This document shows, piece after piece, positions 16,887 to 26,790 of a stretch of 64,000 nt of DNA. Each line of letters starts with the position of its first letter. Within the stretch, counting starts at the first letter, position 1. The notes under the pieces are model-generated. The model was given only the letters and a program-made list of their open reading frames with translations, did no database searches and was not told the origin of the DNA. A program made the translations under genes and the position numbers. Origin of the DNA: Streptomyces sp. NRRL B-3428 (GTDB lineage Bacteria; Actinomycetota; Actinomycetes; Streptomycetales; Streptomycetaceae); the NCBI GenBank assembly GCA_000721375.1, contig JOGW01000012.1:124001-188000 (forward strand), written 5' to 3'.

Positions 16887-17781
16887 GCGGTGCGCTGAGC
16901 TTGCGGCCGCCCGCCGTCGTATCGCCGGAAAGGCTGCAGGCCACGTCGTCGATGCCCGCCGCGAAGCCGGTGGGGTCGGGGTACTGCACCAGCGTTCCGC
17001 GGACCGTGCCGGCGGGCTGCTTCGCGGCCTTGGTGTTCAGGGGGGCGCGGCACAGGCCGGCGGCGGCCTCCTTGATGGCGGCCTCGGTGGCGAAGGTGCC
17101 CTCGAGCTCGGCTGTCTTGACGACCTCGGCGTCGTGCGCCGAGGTGCACGACTTCCTGATCGCATACCCCTGGGCGCCGGCGCCGACGTCGAAGCAGTCG
17201 CCTGCCTCGAGCAGGAAGTACGGCGTCTCGTCGGCCGCCGGGGAGGCGAAGTCCGTGGGCAGGGTGGGGAAACCGGTGGGCAACAGGTCGGTGGGCAGCA
17301 GGTCGGTGGGGAAGTCGCTCGGCAGACCGGTGGGGATCTCGGTGGGAATCTCGGTGGGCAGCCCGGACGGGATGCTGAGGGACGGGGTCGGCTTCTTGGT
17401 GGCGGTCGGGGACGGGGACTTTCCGTCGCCGCCCCCGTCTCCGCTGGCGACCAGAACGACGGCGGCGATCGCGCCCACCACGATGATCGCCGCGAGCACG
17501 GCGAGCAGGCCGGTGCGGCGGCCGGGTCCGCCGCCGTCCGGAGGCTCGCCGGGCGGACCGTAACCACCGCCGGGCGGGCCGTATCCGCCGCCGGGAGGTG
17601 GGCCGTAGCCCCCGGAACCGTAGGAACCCGACCCGGAGGACCCGGCCCCGGAGCCATAGCCCCCTGACCCGTATCCCCCTCCGCTGGTCGGCGGGTACGA
17701 GCCGCCGTCCGAAGGAGGTCCGAAACCTCCGCCGGACGGTGGCTGGGACGGTGGCTGCGGCGGCATGGGAGGCATGGCCAT
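16879..17781 (-). CDS. Gly/Pro-rich single-pass membrane protein with extracytoplasmic domain
   Basis: A 300-aa protein. Residues 1-87 are Gly/Pro/Tyr-rich and cytoplasmic, then comes one transmembrane helix (LLAVLAAIIVVGAIAAVVLVA), a Thr/Pro/Leu-rich stalk with PTEI and PTDLLP repeats, and a C-terminal extracytoplasmic domain with Cys residues (EAGDCFDVGAG, KSCTSAHDAEVVKTAEL, GLCRAP, DVACSL). The C-terminal domain resembles septum-formation-type or DUF4333-like domains of actinomycetes, but I cannot fix the family. The architecture is common in Streptomyces cell-envelope proteins. It overlaps the convergent methyltransferase gene by 8 bp. Confidence 0.8.
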   Translation of the reverse strand: MAMPPMPPQPPSQPPSGGGFGPPSDGGSYPPTSGGGYGSGGYGSGAGSSGSGSYGSGGYGPPPGGGYGPPGGGYGPPGEPPDGGGPGRRTGLLAVLAAIIVVGAIAAVVLVASGDGGGDGKSPSPTATKKPTPSLSIPSGLPTEIPTEIPTGLPSDFPTDLLPTDLLPTGFPTLPTDFASPAADETPYFLLEAGDCFDVGAGAQGYAIRKSCTSAHDAEVVKTAELEGTFATEAAIKEAAAGLCRAPLNTKAAKQPAGTVRGTLVQYPDPTGFAAGIDDVACSLSGDTTAGGRKLSAPLK

Positions 17782-17896
17782 ACCGTCAAGAGTCGCCCCG
17801 AATCACTCAAGATGCGACCCCTGCACGTAAGTTGGCACACTCCGTCCGCTTACCCCCGCCCCAGCGGCAGGTCAGCCGGGCGCTTCGCGGGACGCG

Positions 17897-19063
17897 TCAG
17901 CCACGTACACCGAGGAGATGGTCCATCGCGAGCTGGTCGAGCCGCTCGAAGGCCATCCCGCGCGCCGCGGCGGCGTCCACGTCGAACTCCTCGTACGCGC
18001 CCTTGTCGGCGAGCAGACCGGCGATTCCGTCGGCGGCCGTGGGCATCGCGAGTTCATCGAGGCGGGAGTCGAGCAGTGCCTGCTGCACCTCGGGGTCGGC
18101 GCGGAAGGCGGCCGAACGCTCGCGCAGGATGAGGTAGTTGCGCATACAGCCCTCCGCGGAGGCCCACACTCCGGAGTAGTCCTCGGTACGCGGCGGCTTG
18201 AAGTCGAAGTGCCGCGGGCCCTCGTAACCGGCGGTCTCCAGGAGGTCGACCAGCCAGAACGCCTGGCGGAGATCGCCCGCGCCGAAGCGCAGGTCCTGGT
18301 CGTACTTGATGCCGCTTTGGCCGTTGAGGTCGATGTGGAAGAGCTTGCCGGCCCAGATCGCCTGGGCGATGCCGTGCGGGAAGTTGAGCCCGGCCATCTG
18401 CTCATGGCCCGTTTCCGGGTTGACCCCGTACATCTCGGGCCGCTCCAGGCGCTCGATGAACGCGAGGGCGTGACCGACGGTGGGCAGCAGGATGTCGCCG
18501 CGCGGCTCGTTGGGCTTCGGCTCGATCGCGAAGCGCAGGTCGTAGCCCTGCTCGACGACGTACTCGCCGAGCAGGTCGAAGGCTTCCTTCATACGGTCGA
18601 GGGCGGCCCGGATGTCCTTGGCCCCGCCCGACTCGGCCCCCTCGCGGCCGCCCCAGGCCACATAGACCTTGGCGCCGAGTTCGGCGGCGAGGTCGATGTT
18701 GCGGATCACCTTGCGCAGGGCGTAGCGGCGTACGTCGCGGTCGTTGGCGGTGAAGCCGCCGTCCTTGAAGACCGGGTGCGTGAAGAGATTGGTGGTGGCC
18801 ATGGGGACGATCAGTCCGGTGTCGTCCAGGGCCTGCCGGAAGCGCTTGACGTGCGTCTCGCGCGCGGCGTCCGATGAGCCGAAGGGGATCAGGTCGTCAT
18901 CGTGGAAGGTGATCCCGTACGCGCCGAGTTCGGCCAGGCGCTGCACCGCCTCCACCGGGTCGAGCGCGGCCCGGGTCGGATCGCCGAACGGGTCCTTGCC
19001 CTGCCAGCCGACGGTCCACAGACCGAAGCTGAACTTGTCCTCGCGTACCGGCTGATACGTCAT
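17897..19063 (-). CDS. xylA: Xylose isomerase
   Basis: Interconverts D-xylose and D-xylulose in the cytoplasm. The length of 388 aa equals the classical Streptomyces enzyme when the ATG at 19063 (GAAGGAG upstream) is used. His54 and Asp57 are in [13 protein letters not shown], the metal site in [12 protein letters not shown], then [19 protein letters not shown] and RHFDFKPPR, so all metal and catalytic residues are present. The gene is divergent from xylB, sharing a 133-bp control region with an inverted repeat; the ROK repressor encoded behind xylB is the likely regulator. It is probably fully functional. Confidence 0.97.
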   Translation of the reverse strand: MTYQPVREDKFSFGLWTVGWQGKDPFGDPTRAALDPVEAVQRLAELGAYGITFHDDDLIPFGSSDAARETHVKRFRQALDDTGLIVPMATTNLFTHPVFKDGGFTANDRDVRRYALRKVIRNIDLAAELGAKVYVAWGGREGAESGGAKDIRAALDRMKEAFDLLGEYVVEQGYDLRFAIEPKPNEPRGDILLPTVGHALAFIERLERPEMYGVNPETGHEQMAGLNFPHGIAQAIWAGKLFHIDLNGQSGIKYDQDLRFGAGDLRQAFWLVDLLETAGYEGPRHFDFKPPRTEDYSGVWASAEGCMRNYLILRERSAAFRADPEVQQALLDSRLDELAMPTAADGIAGLLADKGAYEEFDVDAAAARGMAFERLDQLAMDHLLGVRG

Positions 19064-19196
19064 CGCCCCTACTCCTTCGTTCACAGGTATTTCGTCATGC
19101 CGATTGACAAATTAGTATCCGGAGACGCGTCTGGAAACCCCCCAGCCGTCGGCGGACGATGTACCGCCACCAGTTCAGTGCCGGACGGAGACCGTG
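19064..19196. promoter_or_regulatory. xylA-xylB divergent control region with candidate XylR operator
   Basis: The 133-bp spacer holds an imperfect inverted repeat at 19091-19112: GTCA-N7-TGAC at its core, flanked by TTT on the left and AAA on the right. The local sequence is AT-rich compared with its surroundings and contains TTGACA (19105-19110), so operator and promoter elements overlap. The AT-rich arms fit ROK-family operators. Both genes could be repressed from this one site. Confidence 0.45.
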
Positions 19197-20657
19197 ATGA
19201 CAGCAGCCGAGGGACCACTGGTCGTCGGCGTGGACAGCTCCACGCAGTCCACCAAGGCCGTGGTCGTCGATGCAGCGACGGGCCGCGTGGTCGCGAGCGG
19301 CCAGGCCCCGCACACCGTGTCCGTCGGCGCGGGCCGCGAAAGCGATCCCGAGCAGTGGTGGCAGGCGCTGTGCGCGGCGGTCGAGGCCTGCGGACCCGCG
19401 GCGCGCGAGGCGGCCGCCGTGTCGGTGGGCGGCCAGCAGCACGGTCTTGTCACCCTCGACGCGCAGGGGCGTTCGGTGCGGCCCGCCCTGCTGTGGAACG
19501 ACGTGCGTTCCGCGCCGCAGGCCGAGCGGCTCGTCTCCCGGCTGGGAGGTCCCAAGGCGTGGGCCGAGCGCGTCGGCAGTGTGCCCGGGGCCGCGTTCAC
19601 CGCCGCCAAGTGGGCCTGGCTCGCCGAGCACGAGCCCGATGCGGTGGCGGCTACGGCCGCGGTGCGGCTGCCGCACGACTACCTCACGGGGCGGCTCACC
19701 GGCGAGGGCACCACCGACCGCGCAGACGCTTCGGGCACCGGCTGGTGGGCGGCGTCCACACAGGCCTACGACGAGGAGATCCTCCGGCTGATCGGTCTGG
19801 ATCCGGCGCTCCTCCCCCGTGTCGTCCAGCCGGGCGAGGTGGCCGGTACGGTGCTCGCACTGCCGGAACTGCCGTTCACCCGGGGCGTGTTGGTGGCCCC
19901 GGGCACCGGCGACAACGCGGCCGCCGCGCTCGGGCTCGGACTGCGCCCCGGTGCGCCGGTGCTGAGCCTCGGCACGTCCGGGACGGTGTACGCGGTGGCC
20001 CGGCAGCGTCCGGCGGATCCGACCGGTACGGTCGCGGGGTTCGCGGACGCGCGCGGTGACTGGCTGCCGCTCGCCTGCACCCTGAACTGCACGCTCGCCG
20101 TGGACCGTGTCGCCGCCCTGGTCGGCCTCGACAGGGAGGCCGTCGAGTCGGGCGGCACGGCGACGCTGCTGCCGTTCCTCGACGGCGAACGCACGCCGAA
20201 CCTGCCGGGCGCCTCAGGTCTGCTGCACGGCCTTCGGCACGACACCAGCCCCGGCCACCTGCTCCAAGCCGCCTACGACGGCGCGGTGTTCGCACTGCTC
20301 CAGGCCCTGGATCTGGTCCTCGCGGTGGACGGCGAACCCTCCGAGGAACCGCTGCTGCTCATCGGCGGCGGTGCACGCGGCAGGGCCTGGCAGGAGACCG
20401 TACGCAGGCTCAGCGGGCGCGCCGTCCAGATCCCGCAGGCCGGCGAACTCGTCGCGCTCGGCGCCGCCGCGCAGGCCGCGGGGCTGCTGACCGGCGAGGA
20501 CCCCGCGGCAGTCGCACGGCGCTGGGGCACGGCGATGGGACCCGTGCTCGAAGCCGTGGAACGCGACGAAGGGACACTTGCAAGGATCGCCGCCGTACTG
20601 GGCGATGCGACAGCGCTCTTGACCCCACCGGCCGACGACCCACGTCACACCCCCTGA
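19197..20657 (+). CDS. xylB: Xylulokinase (FGGY family)
   Basis: A 486-aa FGGY carbohydrate kinase phosphorylating D-xylulose to xylulose-5-phosphate for the pentose phosphate pathway. The N-terminal phosphate-binding loop is VGVDSSTQSTKAVVVD, the sugar-binding signature SVGGQQHGLV, catalytic Asp region RADASGTGWW, and the second-domain ATP motifs SLGTSGTVYAV and LLLIGGGARGRAWQETV. The ATG at 19197 has GGAG six bases upstream. The xylR-like gene follows 11 bp later on the same strand, so the two are likely one transcript. Confidence 0.95.
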   Translation: MTAAEGPLVVGVDSSTQSTKAVVVDAATGRVVASGQAPHTVSVGAGRESDPEQWWQALCAAVEACGPAAREAAAVSVGGQQHGLVTLDAQGRSVRPALLWNDVRSAPQAERLVSRLGGPKAWAERVGSVPGAAFTAAKWAWLAEHEPDAVAATAAVRLPHDYLTGRLTGEGTTDRADASGTGWWAASTQAYDEEILRLIGLDPALLPRVVQPGEVAGTVLALPELPFTRGVLVAPGTGDNAAAALGLGLRPGAPVLSLGTSGTVYAVARQRPADPTGTVAGFADARGDWLPLACTLNCTLAVDRVAALVGLDREAVESGGTATLLPFLDGERTPNLPGASGLLHGLRHDTSPGHLLQAAYDGAVFALLQALDLVLAVDGEPSEEPLLLIGGGARGRAWQETVRRLSGRAVQIPQAGELVALGAAAQAAGLLTGEDPAAVARRWGTAMGPVLEAVERDEGTLARIAAVLGDATALLTPPADDPRHTP

Positions 20658-20668
20658 GGAGCCCCATC

Positions 20669-21895
20669 ATGACCACCGAGCTCCCCGGCAACGGCGGCTT
20701 CGGCGACCCGGCGTTCCTGCCCAACACCCAGCAGGGCATCCGCCGCCGCAATCTCTCCCTCGTCCTGCAGACCATCACCGCCCACGGCCCGCTCTCCCGC
20801 GCGGCCGTCGCCACCCGGATCGGCCTGACCCGGGCGGCGGTCTCCACCCTCGTCGACGAACTGATCCGCGCGGATCTCCTCGTCGAACTCGGCCCGGAGC
20901 GCCCCGGCACCGTGGGCCGCCCGGGCAGCGCCCTGACCGTGGCCGAGCGCGGACCCGTCGGGATCGGTGCGGAGATCGGCGTGGACCATCTCGCCGTCTG
21001 CGCGGTCGATCTGCACGGCAAGGTGCGCACCCGGGCCTCCCTGGAGAGCGACAACCGGGGCCGGTCGCCCGAGCCCGTCCTGAAGGAACTCGCCCGTCTC
21101 GTACGGGAGGTGACCACCACGAGCCGCGCGGCGGGACTGCGCCCGGCGGGCCTCGCGGTGGCGGTCCCCGGCCTGGTCGCGCGCGATTCGCACACCGTCG
21201 TACGTGCGCCGAATCTGGGCTGGAGCGAACTCGACCTCGGACCGTATCTGCTCGACGGACTGCCGCTGAGCGTGGACAACGAGGCCAATCTGGGCGCGCT
21301 CGCCGAGCTGTGGATCGGCGGGGATCCGGCGCCCCAGGACTTCGTCCATGTGTCGGCGGAGATCGGTATCGGTGCGGCCGTGGTCGTGGGCGGGCGACTG
21401 CTGCGCGGCACGCACGGTTTCGCGGGTGAGCTCGGTCATGTGCCCGTACGGCCCGAGGGTCCGGCCTGTCCGTGCGGCGGGCGCGGCTGTCTTGAGCAGT
21501 ACGCGGGCGAGGAAGCGGTCCTTCGCGCGGCCGGACTCCCCTACAGCGAACAGGGCATCAGCGTGCTCGCCGCCCGAGCCGACGACGGTGACGCGCAGGT
21601 GCGCCGTGCGCTGCGGGCGGCCGGCTCCGCGCTCGGGATCGCGCTGTCGGGCGCGGTCAACCTGCTCGATCCGCAGACGGTGATCCTCGGCGGCGCCTTC
21701 TCCCGGCTCGCTCCTTGGCTGCTGCCCTCCCTGGAGCGCGAACTCGCCCGCCGTACGGCGGATCCCGCGCGCCCCAGGGGTGGCACCGTCACCGTGTCCA
21801 GGCTCGGTTCGGAAGGCCCGCTGCTCGGTGCGGCGCATTCGGTGGTACGGGCCGTCCTGGACGATCCGGCCTCCGTGGCGACGCCCGCGCGCTGA
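20669..21895 (+). CDS. ROK-family transcriptional repressor, XylR-like
   Basis: A 408-aa ROK/NagC/XylR regulator: an N-terminal winged helix (RRNLSLVLQTITAHGPLSRAAVATRIGLTRAAVSTLVDELI, about 25-66), then the sugar-kinase-like fold with ELGHVPV and the zinc-binding CPCGGRGCLEQY motif. ROK repressors release DNA when they bind their sugar. Its position directly behind xylB and the operator-like repeat between xylA and xylB make xylose (or glucose antagonism) the likely signal. No kinase activity is expected or required. Confidence 0.92.
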   Translation: MTTELPGNGGFGDPAFLPNTQQGIRRRNLSLVLQTITAHGPLSRAAVATRIGLTRAAVSTLVDELIRADLLVELGPERPGTVGRPGSALTVAERGPVGIGAEIGVDHLAVCAVDLHGKVRTRASLESDNRGRSPEPVLKELARLVREVTTTSRAAGLRPAGLAVAVPGLVARDSHTVVRAPNLGWSELDLGPYLLDGLPLSVDNEANLGALAELWIGGDPAPQDFVHVSAEIGIGAAVVVGGRLLRGTHGFAGELGHVPVRPEGPACPCGGRGCLEQYAGEEAVLRAAGLPYSEQGISVLAARADDGDAQVRRALRAAGSALGIALSGAVNLLDPQTVILGGAFSRLAPWLLPSLERELARRTADPARPRGGTVTVSRLGSEGPLLGAAHSVVRAVLDDPASVATPAR

Positions 21896-21912
21896 GCCTC
21901 ATCGGCCGCAGG

Positions 21913-22902
21913 TCACTTCGGCAGCTCGCCCGGTTCGATGGGGTTGACGGGCGAGTTGCCGCCCAGTGTGGTCTTCAGACCGATGGTGAAAATGGTGTAG
22001 GTGATCTGGGTGGAGGTGGTCTTCGTGGTGAACTTCGCCTTCTTCTCGAACTTCTCGTACGTACAGCCGCGGTTGAACTTCCTTGCCTTCGCGTTCCAGT
22101 CCGTACCCGACGTGAAGTAGATCGCGTAGGAGCCGTCGGAGATGCTCTTGACCTGCGCCTTGCCGTTCTTGCGGACATACACGGAGAAGACGGCTTTCCC
22201 GCCGCGGGCCAGCGTCACCACCGCGTCCTCGTCGCCGCCGGTGATCTTGAGGACGCCGCGTCCGTTGCGTTTGCCGTCCTTGACGAACTTGCCGCTGGAC
22301 AGCCGGTGATTGGCCTCCTTCGGGAAGGCGGACACGGCAAGACCCGCGTCGTACCCGCTGTCGCCGAGTGCGCGGGCCGTGTCGAGCGCGGCCTTCAGGC
22401 TCGTGCCGCTGCCCAGATGCGCGTTCGCGGCGGCGCCCGTGCAGAACGTGCCGTCGCCACGGCCCTGTTGGGTACTTCCGAGGTCCGCGGCGAGATCGTT
22501 CAGCGCGGTGACGTACGCGTCGTGCTGCGTCGTGATCTCCGCAGGCACGTCGGCCTCGTCGAGGAGACGGTGCGACTCGGCGGCCGCGTCCGCCGCCGCC
22601 GTCAGCGCGCTGTCGACGGCCTTGTCGGAGCCGCCCTTGCGCAGGGTGCTCAGCGCCGAGTTGAGCGGGGCCACTGTCGTACGCAGGAGCTCCTGGTACT
22701 CGGTTCCCGTCAGCGGCGGTGTCGTGCTCGGTGACGGTGCGGGCTCCTCGGAACTCGGCGTCGCCTCCGGAGAGCGCAGCCCTTTGAGCCAGTCGCCGTC
22801 CCCGTCCCCCGAACCGCAGCCGGCCGCGAGCAGCACGCCCGCAAGGACCACAGCCGTCGTTCTCCCCGCCGTTTTCGCAGCACAGTGCCGTATTCGATGC
22901 AC
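21913..22902 (-). CDS. Putative secreted lipoprotein
   Basis: A 329-aa lipoprotein. The signal peptide ends in the lipobox LLAAGC (Cys about residue 29), followed by a Ser/Pro/Glu-rich tether. Next are a helical segment (TEYQELLRTTVAPLNSALSTLRKGG...), a stretch with a single Cys (GTFCTGAA), and a beta-rich C-terminal region containing the repeated pattern KFxKDGKxNGRGVLKITGG and FSVYVRKNGKAQVKSISDGSYAIYFTSG. It should be anchored to the outer face of the membrane. I do not recognise a family, and binding of an unknown ligand is speculative. Confidence 0.8.
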   Translation of the reverse strand: MHRIRHCAAKTAGRTTAVVLAGVLLAAGCGSGDGDGDWLKGLRSPEATPSSEEPAPSPSTTPPLTGTEYQELLRTTVAPLNSALSTLRKGGSDKAVDSALTAAADAAAESHRLLDEADVPAEITTQHDAYVTALNDLAADLGSTQQGRGDGTFCTGAAANAHLGSGTSLKAALDTARALGDSGYDAGLAVSAFPKEANHRLSSGKFVKDGKRNGRGVLKITGGDEDAVVTLARGGKAVFSVYVRKNGKAQVKSISDGSYAIYFTSGTDWNAKARKFNRGCTYEKFEKKAKFTTKTTSTQITYTIFTIGLKTTLGGNSPVNPIEPGELPK

Positions 22903-23123
22903 GATGATCCCCCGATTCCGCTTCGTGCACGCATCCCCTGACGAGGGTCCGGTACGTCCCGCGCCGCGTCAACGGCGCAGGGCCGGCCCCTTCCGGCTCA
23001 ACTGCCGCTGCCCGTAACGTCGTTCTCACCAGTGGGCCTGTGCCTCGCCCGCAACTCGGCCGATCGACCACCCGACTGCCCGACTGACCGTCCGCCCGCC
23101 CGTCCGCCCGTGGAAGGAACCCC

Positions 23124-23723
23124 ATGGAACCGGCCCGCGCACTGCCCAGCAGACGGCGCCTGCTTCAGGGCGCCGCACTCGCCGTCCCCACCGCCCTGTT
23201 CGCCGGCGGCACCACCCAGGCGCGCCCCACCGCCGTCGCCGACTATCCGGACGCGGACTGGGTGCCCGCCGCCGCGGCCAACCAGACGGCCTCGAACCGC
23301 CCGACCTCGTATCCGATCACGCATGTCGTCATCCACGTCACACAGGAGACATACGCCGATACGCTCGGGATCTTCCAGAATCCGGCCAAGGAGGTCTCCG
23401 CTCACTACGTGGTGCGCTCGTCGGACGGCAATGTCGCGCAGTGCGTACGGGACCGGAACATCGCCTGGCACGCGGGCAACTGGACCTACAACACGCAGAG
23501 CATCGGGATCGAGCACGAGGGGTTCGTGGACCAGCCCGAGTGGTTCACCAACGCGATGTACGAGTCCTCGGCGGCGCTGACCGCTTCGCTGTGCGCCGCC
23601 TACGGCATTCCGCGCGATCGCGAGCACATCATCGGGCACCACCAGGTGCCCGGATCGACGCACACCGACCCCGGTCCGCTGTGGGACTGGACGCGCTATA
23701 TCCGGATGGTCAACTTCTACTGA
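23124..23723 (+). CDS. Tat-exported N-acetylmuramoyl-L-alanine amidase (Amidase_2)
   Basis: A 199-aa cell-wall amidase. SRRRLLQG plus a hydrophobic stretch forms a twin-arginine signal. The mature protein is a single Amidase_2 domain: VVIHVTQE carries the first zinc His (His71), SIGIEHEG the conserved acidic residue, and IIGHHQVPGSTHTDPGPLW the remaining His ligands. It should cleave the bond between MurNAc and the L-Ala of stem peptides in the wall. No separate wall-binding domain is present. The neighbouring GAF regulator starts 53 bp downstream; a functional link is not evident. Confidence 0.92.
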   Translation: MEPARALPSRRRLLQGAALAVPTALFAGGTTQARPTAVADYPDADWVPAAAANQTASNRPTSYPITHVVIHVTQETYADTLGIFQNPAKEVSAHYVVRSSDGNVAQCVRDRNIAWHAGNWTYNTQSIGIEHEGFVDQPEWFTNAMYESSAALTASLCAAYGIPRDREHIIGHHQVPGSTHTDPGPLWDWTRYIRMVNFY

Positions 23724-23776
23724 CAGAACGGCCGTTGCGGCGCGAGCTGTTGCCGGTTGCCCTGACCGGGGCGACG

Positions 23777-25123
23777 ATGGCGGCACAGGGGGGCACCCCT
23801 GCTCGCAGAGCTGGGGAGCACCGGTACGCCACGGAGGCCGAGTTGAGCGATCCCTGGGTGGCCCTGGAACCGGGCACGGACCCGGCCGAGCGGACGCGTG
23901 CGCTGCGGCACGCGCATGCCGTGTTCACCACGGCGGGCACGGTGGAGCGTCCTGTACGTCCGGTGGTGGCGGCGTCCTGGCGGCGCTCGGCGCGAGCGCG
24001 GGTGAGCCCGGAGTCCACGGCCGAAGTGGAGCTGCCGGAAGCGGACCTGGGCTCCTATCGCGCCGACCATCCGCTGGCCCGGGTGATGCCACTGGTGCGC
24101 GAGCTGGTCTCGTCGTACGCGATGGACGGGGAGCATCTGCTGGCGGTGTGCGACGCCCAGGGGCGGCTGCTCTGGGTCGAGGGACACACGCTGACTCGGC
24201 GGCAGGCCGGGCGGATGAACTTCGTTCCGGGCGCTCTGTGGGCCGAGTCCGCGATGGGCACCAACGCCCCGGGGACGGCGGTGGCGGTGGACCGTCCGGT
24301 GCAGGTGTTCGCAGCCGAGCACTTCAGCCGGCCCGTACAACCGTGGACCTGCGCCGCCGCACCGATCCACAATCCGCACACGGGACGGCTGCTCGGAGCG
24401 GTCGACATCACCGGCGGCAACCGGCTCGCGCATCCGCACAGCCTGGCCTTCGTGCAGGCGGTGGCACGGGCCGCCGAGGCCCAACTGGCCCTGGAGCACC
24501 CGCCGCCGCGCGCGGAGACCCTGACGCTGCACGCGCTCGGGCGTGACGAGGCGCTGCTCGTGGCCCAGGGCCGCAAGCTGCGGCTCAGCCGGCGTCACAG
24601 CGAGCTGCTCGCGCTGCTCGCCCGCCATCCGGAGGGCCTCACCGGCGACCAGTTCCTGCTCGCCCTGTACGAGGACGAGTCGATGTCCCCGGTGACCCTG
24701 CGCGCCGAACTCTCCCGGCTGCGGGCCCTGTTGGGCTCTGGACTTCTGCAGTCACGGCCCTACCGCCTCACCACCCCCGTCGAAGCGGACTTCCTCCTCG
24801 TCGAGCGGCGGCTCGGCGCGGGCGCGGTCTCCGGCGCGATCGGGGCATACGACGGTCCGTTACTTCCCTCCTCCTGCGCCCCGGAGATCGTCCGGCTGCG
24901 CGAACGTCTGGACCTCGGCCTGCGGGCCGCGCTCGTGGACCGCGCCGATCCCCAGCTGCTCACGGACTGGGTACGCAGCCCGTGGGGCGGCGACGACCTC
25001 GACATCTGGCAGGCGCTCGCGGGCACCGGTCCGGCGTCGGCCCGCGCCCATGCCCGGGCCAAGGCGCACGCCCTCGACCGTGAGCAGTCCACCGCAACGT
25101 GGTTGCAACCTCCCCGCGCCTAG
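23777..25123 (+). CDS. GAF-domain transcriptional regulator with winged-helix C-terminus; contains a TTA codon
   Basis: A 448-aa regulator. The N-terminal half resembles AcoR-like activators (VVAASWRRSARARVSPES, then a GAF domain with LVSSYAMDGEHLLAVCDAQGRLLWVEG, GALWAESAMGTNAPGTAV and AAPIHNPHTGRLLGAVDITGG). No sigma-54 AAA+ domain follows; instead there is an OmpR-like winged helix (about 265-333). Leu362 is encoded by TTA at 24860-24862, so translation should need the bldA tRNA. It lies 54 bp upstream of the aldehyde dehydrogenase and very probably controls it. The ATG at 23777 is a reasonable but not certain start. Confidence 0.85.
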   Translation: MAAQGGTPARRAGEHRYATEAELSDPWVALEPGTDPAERTRALRHAHAVFTTAGTVERPVRPVVAASWRRSARARVSPESTAEVELPEADLGSYRADHPLARVMPLVRELVSSYAMDGEHLLAVCDAQGRLLWVEGHTLTRRQAGRMNFVPGALWAESAMGTNAPGTAVAVDRPVQVFAAEHFSRPVQPWTCAAAPIHNPHTGRLLGAVDITGGNRLAHPHSLAFVQAVARAAEAQLALEHPPPRAETLTLHALGRDEALLVAQGRKLRLSRRHSELLALLARHPEGLTGDQFLLALYEDESMSPVTLRAELSRLRALLGSGLLQSRPYRLTTPVEADFLLVERRLGAGAVSGAIGAYDGPLLPSSCAPEIVRLRERLDLGLRAALVDRADPQLLTDWVRSPWGGDDLDIWQALAGTGPASARAHARAKAHALDREQSTATWLQPPRA

Positions 25124-25177
25124 CGTCCCGGGCAGTGCCGTCCAACGGCGGGCGGCAGACACCCGGAGGCCACCGAG

Positions 25178-26701
25178 ATGACCCGTTACGCCGCACCCGG
25201 CACCGAAGGTGCGATCGTCGACTACCAGTCTCGCTATGAGCACTTCATCGGCGGGGAGTACGTCAAGCCCGCCCGCGGCCAGTACTTCGAGAACCCCAGC
25301 CCGGTCAACGGACAGCCCTTCACCGAGGTGGCGCGCGGCACCGCGGAGGATGTCGAGCGGGCCCTCGACGCCGCGCACGCCGCCGCTGCGGCGTGGGGCC
25401 GCACCTCCACCACCGAACGCGCCAACATCCTCAACAAGATCGCCGACCGTACCGAGGCGAACCTCGAGAAGCTCGCGGTCGCCGAGTCCTGGGAGAACGG
25501 CAAGGCGGTACGCGAGACACTCGCCGCGGACATCCCGCTCGCCGTGGACCACCTGCGCTACTTCGCCGGTGCGATCCGCGCCCAGGAGGGCACGCTCAGC
25601 GAGATCGACGACAACACCATCGCGTACCACTTCCACGAGCCGCTCGGCGTGGTCGGGCAGATCATCCCGTGGAACTTCCCGATCCTGATGGCGGTCTGGA
25701 AGCTCGCCCCCGCGCTCGCGGCGGGCAACGCGGTGGTCCTGAAGCCGGCCGAGCAGACCCCGGCCTCCGTCCACTACTGGCTCTCACTGATCGCGGACCT
25801 GCTGCCCCCGGGCGTCGTGAACATCGTCAACGGCTTCGGCGTCGAGGCCGGCAAGCCCCTGGCCTCCAGCCCGCGCGTCGCCAAGGTCGCCTTCACCGGC
25901 GAGACCACGACGGGGCGGCTGATCATGCAGTACGCCTCCGAGAACATCAAACCGGTCACCCTTGAACTCGGCGGCAAGTCCCCCAACATCTTCTTCGACG
26001 ACGTCTGGTCGCACGACGACGCCTTCCGCGACAAGGCACTCGAAGGCTTCACGATGTTCGCGCTCAACCAGGGCGAGGTCTGCACCTGCCCCTCGCGCGC
26101 CCTGATCCAGCGCGGCCACTACAGCGAGTTCCTGGACGCGGCCATCGCCCGCACCGAGCAGATCAAGACCGGCCACCCGCTCGACACGGACACGATGATC
26201 GGCGCACAGGCCTCCAACGACCAGCTGGAGAAGATCCTCTCGTATCTGGACATCGGCCAGCGCGAGGGCGCGAAGGTCCTCACCGGCGGCCAGCGCCTGG
26301 AGCACGGCGGCGACATGGCAGGCGGCTACTACGTCCAGCCCACGATCTTCGAGGGCGACAACAGGATGCGGATCTTCCAGGAGGAGATCTTCGGCCCGGT
26401 CGTCTCGGTCACGTCCTTCAACGACTACGACGACGCCATCAAGATCGCCAACGACAGCCTGTACGGGCTGGGCGCCGGCGTCTGGACCCGCGACATCAAC
26501 ACGGCGTACCGCGCGGGCCGTTCGATCCAGGCCGGCCGTGTCTGGGTGAACAACTTCCACGCGTACCCGGCCCATGCGGCCTTCGGCGGCTACAAGCAGT
26601 CGGGGATCGGGCGGGAGAACCACAAGATGATGCTGGATCACTATCAGCAGACGAAGAACCTGCTGGTGAGCTACTCGCCGGACAAGCTCGGGTTCTTCTA
26701 G
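25178..26701 (+). CDS. NAD-dependent aldehyde dehydrogenase (acetaldehyde/ExaC-like)
   Basis: A 507-aa aldehyde dehydrogenase. The NAD-binding region is [17 protein letters not shown], the general base Glu is in [13 protein letters not shown] (about 264-268), and the catalytic Cys is in [15 protein letters not shown] (about residue 302). The C-terminal [32 protein letters not shown] block is typical of acetaldehyde dehydrogenases induced for ethanol or aldehyde oxidation. It would convert an aldehyde to the acid with NAD+. A single gene under the GAF regulator, it is followed by a strong bidirectional hairpin at 26713-26748. Confidence 0.93.
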   Translation: MTRYAAPGTEGAIVDYQSRYEHFIGGEYVKPARGQYFENPSPVNGQPFTEVARGTAEDVERALDAAHAAAAAWGRTSTTERANILNKIADRTEANLEKLAVAESWENGKAVRETLAADIPLAVDHLRYFAGAIRAQEGTLSEIDDNTIAYHFHEPLGVVGQIIPWNFPILMAVWKLAPALAAGNAVVLKPAEQTPASVHYWLSLIADLLPPGVVNIVNGFGVEAGKPLASSPRVAKVAFTGETTTGRLIMQYASENIKPVTLELGGKSPNIFFDDVWSHDDAFRDKALEGFTMFALNQGEVCTCPSRALIQRGHYSEFLDAAIARTEQIKTGHPLDTDTMIGAQASNDQLEKILSYLDIGQREGAKVLTGGQRLEHGGDMAGGYYVQPTIFEGDNRMRIFQEEIFGPVVSVTSFNDYDDAIKIANDSLYGLGAGVWTRDINTAYRAGRSIQAGRVWVNNFHAYPAHAAFGGYKQSGIGRENHKMMLDHYQQTKNLLVSYSPDKLGFF

Positions 26702-26712
26702 AGCTTCAAGTC

Positions 26713-26748
26713 GGGTGCCTGGAGGGAGTTTTATCCCTTCAGGCACCC
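26713..26748. terminator. Strong bidirectional hairpin between aldehyde dehydrogenase and desaturase genes
   Basis: A 14-bp stem: GGGTGCCTGGAGGG at 26713-26726 pairs with 26735-26748 with one G-T (G.U in RNA) position, around the AT-rich loop AGTTTTAT. It lies 12 bp after the aldehyde dehydrogenase stop and before the convergent desaturase stop. Confidence 0.8.
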
Positions 26749-26790
26749 ACAGGGCCGCCACGGCAGAAAGATCCGGGCCAATACCGGGGG

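Noticed and set aside
17240..17380. Repeated GTCGGTGGG-like DNA as a possible direct-repeat array or CRISPR
   Set aside because: It encodes the PTEI/PTDLLP stalk of the membrane protein at 16879-17781; the unit length varies and there are no spacers.
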